Origin: Zantedeschia hybrid cultivar | Taxonomy: Eukaryota > Streptophyta > Magnoliopsida > Alismatales > Araceae | Assembly (NCBI GenBank): GCA_030544215.1 | Contig: JARZZO010000008.1 | Location: 17,231,114 to 17,295,113, forward strand | Direction: 5' to 3' | DNA: 64,000 nt | In this document: positions 59,770-64,000 of the stretch, in pieces | Position numbering within the stretch: position 1 is the stretch's first letter | Layout of the letters: each line of letters begins with the position of its first letter | Notes under the pieces: model-generated | What the model was told of the DNA's origin: nothing | Database searches by the model: none | The model's input: the letters and a program-made list of their open reading frames with translations, nothing else | Made by a program: the position numbers and the translations under genes

Positions 59770-62700
59770 GTGATGATGGATCCCCCTACCTCAGGCCTCT
59801 CTCACTATGAACTTTGTTTGTGGGTTGCCCCTTAACTAGAAGTGCAAATCTGGCCGAAGAAGTACATTTTCTGATCCATCCAACAAATTCATCTCCAAAG
59901 CCCATCTGTGACAGGAACATTGAAGAGGCACTCCCAATCCACCCTATCATGGCCTCTTTTTTTAAAGCCAATTTTAAGTTTTTAACCACACCTAAGTTGT
60001 GGGGGTCTTCATGGCATGAATACATTCATAAGCCACTAGGAAGCTCTCCTGAATCTAATTTCCTTCAATAAAGGCACTCTAGTTCCAACTTACAAGCTCA
60101 CTCATGAGTGTCCTAAATCTAGCTGCAAACTTCTTAATCATCACTATGTAGGCCCCATTCAAACCATTAAGTTGAGCACCACCCCTTGGAACTTGAGCAA
60201 AGCAGCCAACAAATCCTCATGCATAGTCTCCCAAAACTGCCAGAATAACATGATAGAAAAGCCAACCAATCTCGATGCCTTGTCCCCACGAAGGTCAGAA
60301 ACAGCCCTCTGAACCTCCTCCAAAAAGGAAGGTCGAGATGGGTGCTCTGTCTCTTTGAAGTCACTGGAAGGGAGAAGGCCATAGAGAATTGCCGGTCTTC
60401 CCCATTCCTCCTCTAACTAAGGTGAAAAAGAAAAAGCCCAAATGTATATCACTGTCACCATACCTGGAAACATGTCTCTCCATCCTTCAAAGGTCTGACA
60501 GTATTCTGCCTCCTACGGCACACCCTGTGGAAAAAAGCAGTGTTGCAATCTCCTCTGATCCATGTATTGCTCGACATCTGCTGCTAGTAAATCTCCCCTT
60601 TAAGAAGAATCACATCATAGTCTGCCTTAAGGTATTGTCTCCTCACCTTGTCTGCCTCAGTGATACTGCCTATTTCTTCCAGAGTGTCTATGCCCTCTAT
60701 CTGGTTCAGGAGTCAGCCCTTGAACTCATTGCCAGAAAGTGTCCTCTCAGTTCTTTGCCAATCTTTGCTTCAGGTTTTTCAGATTTCTAACCATCCTTGC
60801 CACAGAAGAGGCCCCGAATATGCCTTCTGACCACACTTCCTTTCCTCTTCTTTCCTTACCGCTCTTCAACAAGACGGGCTTGTGATCAGACTAAACCCTA
60901 GCCAGGCATTCAGCCTCCAACCTAGGAAAGTGACATTTCCCATCCACAGACACCCAGAACCTATCCAATTGGGAGAAGTTGCCTCCCTAAGGCCAAGTGA
61001 AGAAGGCATAAGAAGTGGAGGTGTCAATAAGTCTTGCCTATGCAATAAAAGCAGAAAAGTCCTCCCTCCTCCCCTGTTACCATCATGGGACCTCTCACGT
61101 GACAATGTCACAGTACTGCAAGTCTCCTTCTAGGGCCTCTAGGCACGATAGCCTCCCTGCCTGTTGGTGAAGATAAAGGAGATTATCCAAGGGTGTTTCA
61201 TCTCATCCCTGGGTTGAGGGTCATAGACCCATGTGAAGTCCAAAAGAAAATTATCTGCCAGATTTTAAAAGGTGATAGTGATGGCAAACCTGTCCATACT
61301 CCAAATCTCCTCCACCTGCAATACAAATTCGTCCCCAAGAATGAACATACCCCTAAGGGATAGATACCCAGTCAACAAATTGCAAATGTTCAAGAATGTT
61401 ATTCCAGTTAGGGGAGCATTAACTGATGGAGCATTGTTTTGAAAAGAGGACATAAGAATTGGGGAATTTTCGGTAAAACCTCCGTACAAAGGAATTATAA
61501 GAAGTTTGGCGAAGTTTGGACTTTGGACATTAAAGTTTCCTTTAAAGGTGAGAGCTTTTATGTGGTTACTATTTGAAAGAAAACTTGTCACCAGGGGGTA
61601 CAGAAAGAAGTGGAAACTGCACCTGTGAGACCATTTGCTCTTTATGCCATACTATAAATGACAAAATAGATCATTTTTTCATTAACTAAGAATTCAGCAA
61701 GGAGTTTCGGAGGGTGTTTGGCAATCTTTTTCACATCTAACTGACATTTAAATCTGTGCAAGAGTGGTGGGAGTCTTCCCATCTCCTCAAGCTGCAAATA
61801 AGAAAGCACAATCTGATCAAATTGACCCCATGCTATTTGTTGGGGTATTTGGAAGGAGTGCAATGAATGAATCTTCCAAGGAAGTAGATGTTACAGGGAA
61901 AATACTTCTTATAGAGCTCTTTCATATCTCTACAATTAGAGTAGGTTTGTTCCTAATATTCCTATTGACAGTCACACAAGGGGAATAAAAGAATCTGTAA
62001 TCATCTTTTCTTTTCTTCTCTCTCTCTCTCTCTCTCTTCTTTTTTTTCTTTTTTTTGGGGGGGGGGTTATTTTATATAATATATAATATAATTTTTTTTA
62101 TATTTATAATATTTATATATATATATTCTATTATATATTAGTTCTATTTATATTAGTTCTATTTATATTAGAATTTTATATTATATATAAATTTAAAATT
62201 AAAAATATATAAAATTAAAAATTATAATATTTATTTTTGATATTGATATTTTATTTTTGATATTGATATATATAAGGAAGGTATGCTCCGGATAATTCAA
62301 ATCGAAGCAATTTGATGTCTGACTCGGGCCTATATTATATGAGATTGATAGAAATACTCCACCTTTGTCATATATTCCATATATCATACTCGATAGATAT
62401 CATATTCATGGAATACGATTCATGGGAGAGGAACCTCCCCTCTCCTTTTGATTGTACTACCACTATTTATCTCAATAAAATTGATGGTGCTATCCACAAC
62501 TTCCTTCGAAAAAATAGCATATATTCTATTTAGTTTCCTAAGGATTTATATACATAGCTTAAAAATATGCAGTCCTTCATAGAAGACAAACACTAGCCTG
62601 GTGAAAAGGAAACAGTAACCAGGTGTAGTGTACACAAGGATACGGAAATTTTGGCCGAAAATACTGCGCCATTGTGTGTAGAAGAAGGCAAGTCTGGCCC

Positions 62701-63133
62701 CAAGCTGCATTTATCTCGTCCCACTCAACCTAGGAATTCAAATACAGCGTGTCAATCTTCAAATGAGTCCCTTGCAGCCTAAAAACAATTAAAATGCATG
62801 AGTCAACAACTTTGTTCACATCTAAGCTCATGCAATGAAAGATCAGTTAGACGACCTTTCATATACACAAACTCTGAGGGCAGTAAAGCAAATATTAAGA
62901 AATGGTTAACACAGGAAGAAGTATAGAAAAATATTTATAACGTCAGTATAGTGAATTTCCTGCACACTTTGTACCGGTATTTTAGGAAGACGGCCCAGTC
63001 GAAAATTATTAATTGTTCCAAATTCTCCATCATGCCAAATGGGAAAAGCATCATTCAATACATTCGTGCGCTTTAACAACTCCAGATGTGCTTGTGAAAC
63101 TTCTATCTTAGCCAAAATAGCATCCCTCTCTTC
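50581..63133 (-). CDS. ATG6: ATG6/Beclin 1, last five coding exons (5' part off the window)
   Basis: ATG6 is a core subunit of the PI3-kinase complex (with VPS34, VPS15 and ATG14 or VPS38) that makes PI3P for autophagy and vacuolar sorting. Exons in gene order: 63133-62975 (EERDAILAKIEVSQAHLELL, FPIWHDGEFGTINNFRLGRL), 62729-62644 (VEWDEINAAWGQTCLLLHTM), 57552-57481 (YRIKILPMGSYPRIMDVNNN), 51392-51243 (FGPVNLFWSTRYDKAM, ENNIPPEKCFKLPYK) and 50779-50581 (YTITQSFNKQENWTKALKYT, WFVGNTNFQPLSAM). The phases join exactly (666 nt, 221 aa plus TAA). These are the end of the coiled coil and the whole evolutionarily conserved domain; LFW is the membrane-binding aromatic finger. It ends at AIGSLY, without the basic tail found after SLY in Arabidopsis. 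The preceding exon was not found up to 64000. Confidence 0.95.
53038..53115. repeat. Poly(T/C)-poly(G) tract
   Basis: About 50 nt of T with scattered C is followed by 28 nt of G with a single T. It lies in an ATG6 intron. A short ATGT repeat is at 53173-53190. Confidence 0.95.
54552..54861. mobile_element. 310-bp MITE with 20-bp perfect terminal inverted repeats
   Basis: The left terminus is TCACTTTGTTTGCAGAATAG and the right terminus is its exact reverse complement (54842-54861). The interior has GAATAAG, CCAGAATAAGG and ATTCCGGCC repeats and is non-coding. The related left end at 3222 shows that it is a family. No clear target duplication was seen. Confidence 0.8.
55178..55550. mobile_element. 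373-bp hAT-type non-autonomous element with 8-bp target duplication
   Basis: The flanks carry identical ATAGAAAC at 55170-55177 and 55551-55558. The ends are CATAGTAGTCAATCCCGG and, reversed, CAGTTATCAATCCCGTCC. The interior is filled with TGTCCC, GTCCCA and CCCATCC repeats of the kind seen in hAT subterminal regions. It lies in an ATG6 intron. Confidence 0.72.
56010..56908. mobile_element. 899-bp hAT-type non-autonomous element with 8-bp target duplication
   Basis: CTTTGGAG flanks both sides (56002-56009 and 56909-56916). The termini are TAGGGCTGGAAATGAG and, reversed, TAGGGGTGGCAACGAGCC, the common plant hAT TAGGG.TGGCAA type. Subterminal zones consist of repeated GCTCGGCT, GAGCTTGA and GGCTCG units. 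No transposase is encoded. It lies in the same ATG6 intron as the 373-bp element. Confidence 0.85.
58650..61280 (-). pseudogene. Degenerate LINE (endonuclease and reverse transcriptase)
   Basis: In gene direction there are endonuclease-like pieces (61111-60866), then RT motifs: MGFGDEFVGWIRKCTSSARF, GLR*GDP (motif normally GLRQGDP, CAG changed to TAG), HQYAGGTILF (motif normally YADD) at about 59510-59545, then LGTPSL and SRIWRPSKECREVWWARKG. The order matches plant L1-type LINE ORF2. Stops and frame changes throughout, and YAGG in place of YADD, mean it cannot be active. Low-complexity T/G sequence (59650-59767) interrupts the RT between GDP and the next motif. It lies in an ATG6 intron in the same orientation as ATG6. 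Confidence 0.8.
59664..59767. repeat. GTTT-rich to poly(G) tract inside the LINE
   Basis: TTTG units, then GTGTGGGTGTG, lead into a run of about 32 G with one A (59735-59767). It lies where the LINE RT sequence should continue after GDP. Confidence 0.95.
61281..62643 (-). other. Remaining ATG6 intron with AT-rich microsatellite
   Basis: It includes a (CT)n run at 62009-62037, a T-then-G tract at 62038-62066 and a very AT-rich tract at 62067-62280. The last has repeats such as TATTAGTTCTATTTA and TTTTTGATATTGATA. No exon was recognised between the conserved ATG6 exons on either side. Confidence 0.7.
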
Positions 63134-64000
63134 CTGTCACGTAGAAAACCTTCCAGTTCATTAGCCCAAGATTCGACAAAATGACACATTTAAAAGAACA
63201 ATACAATTTTTTACACAATCACACCAGAATCCAAGATTACAAGACAAATTGCCCATTAAACACTATTTGATTGCAGACAGAACTCATTATGTTCCATCTA
63301 AGAATTACAAACTTCTCTCAGTGCATAAAGAACTGCTCACAATTTTTAGTCCAGATGGAAGCAGCCAACAAGAATATAAGATTCAAAAGTGCAAGATTAA
63401 TCCACCAGGAAGCAAATCAGAGTAAGAATTCAGAAACGTAACACCTTAGTTCTTCTTTTAAGCCTCAAAGAAAAAAGGAACTTTCACAGCAATGACATAG
63501 GAAATAGAGAGCCTTTTTCTTAAGGTATTTAAATATCTAATATCTTCACACCTCGCCAGGAGATACCCTGCCTACCCCTTCCCGATGGTGAACTTCCAAA
63601 ACCCACTAGACCTCCACCAAACCTGGGCAGGAGAAAGTCCATGGATATTTGGGGAATTCACAAGCCAAACCAACCTTTCTCTGACATGCACAGTTGGGTG
63701 TCCATGGGTGGACTCAAACATGAGATCCCCACGTATGATTCAAAGCCCTTGTGCCAACAAGCCACCTGTCTGGCTTTACTAAAGAAGAGAAAGATTTTAG
63801 AAATCAGCTAAAGGCCGGTTGGAATTGGCTGATCATGATCAGCCTCCAGCTGACATATCTAACCCTGTAACCATGTAGTTTAGAGAAGTGCAAAGTGGTC
63901 AGGTGATGGGTCAGCTGTTTTTTTTTTTTTTAACCAGATATGGGCAAAGTGCTGTCTCTGCCCAAGTGGTTTTTTGTGTCTGTGTGTTGGGAGGGTTTTG
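63134..64000 (-). other. ATG6 intron running off the right edge
   Basis: The exon encoding the region just before EERDAILAK was not found here, so this sequence is intronic. It holds a tRNA-like SINE head (63541-63780) and poly(T) at 63921-63934. Confidence 0.7.
63541..63780 (-). mobile_element. Probable tRNA-derived SINE
   Basis: In minus orientation it reads GGTGGCTTGTTGGCACAAGG (A-box-like GTGGCTTGTTGG at 63765-63754), then GTTTGAGTCC (B-box-like, 63719-63710), with spacing as in tRNA-type pol III promoters. The rest runs through CACCCATGGACACCC and CCAGGTTTGGTGGAGG. No target duplication was found, and the 3' border is not certain. Confidence 0.5.

Noticed and set aside
60389..60790. 133-codon plus-strand frame
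   Set aside because: It is antisense to the degenerate LINE, whose minus-strand motifs account for the region.
1..64000. CRISPR array, bacterial operons or a defence island
   Set aside because: No regularly spaced repeats are present, and the genes are spliced plant housekeeping genes.

Overview
This window is nuclear DNA of a flowering plant. The evidence is GT-AG introns of up to several kilobases, three conserved plant genes rebuilt from their splice junctions, an Au-type SINE, and remnants of Mutator-like, hAT, CACTA-like, Ty1/copia and LINE elements. The sequence is AT-rich, apart from short GC-rich islands such as the LACS promoter and a patch near 38.3 kb. I cannot name the species. 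The long repeat-filled introns point to a medium or large plant genome.

Layout. (1) 1-5.3 kb: the last two coding exons of a spermine synthase gene (SPMS) on the plus strand; its 5' part lies off the left edge. A SINE with a perfect 16-bp target duplication sits in the last intron. (2) 5.3-14 kb: intergenic DNA with MITEs, a decayed RNase H-like fragment, microsatellites and a long LTR-like, AT-rich block. (3) 14.1-35.9 kb: a complete long-chain acyl-CoA synthetase gene of the LACS3/4/5 type on the minus strand, with 19 coding exons and 655 residues in frame. Its introns carry a Mutator-type MITE, a hAT remnant, a foldback repeat and a copia LTR. (4) 35.9-46.5 kb: the LACS promoter, a G-box-rich island, nested AT-rich repeats and microsatellites, a decayed copia pol fragment next to a LINE ORF1 fragment, and a LINE 3' end. 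(5) 46.5-47.8 kb: three phase-compatible plus-strand exons forming the 3' end of a gene I do not recognise. (6) 50.6-64 kb: the last five coding exons of ATG6 (Beclin 1) on the minus strand, with introns of 6.1 and 5.1 kb that hold two hAT-like elements, a MITE and a degenerate LINE. The start of ATG6 lies off the right edge.

The genes act in unrelated cell processes: polyamine synthesis, fatty-acid activation and autophagy. There is no operon-like or cluster logic. The notable material is structural: MITE families with identifiable target duplications, local tandem duplications that copied a stop codon, a splice donor and a probable branch-point region, recurrent poly(T)-poly(G) tracts, and the unrecognised gene tail. 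I see no CRISPR array, no convincing functional tRNA or rRNA gene, and no sign of a novel multi-gene system.
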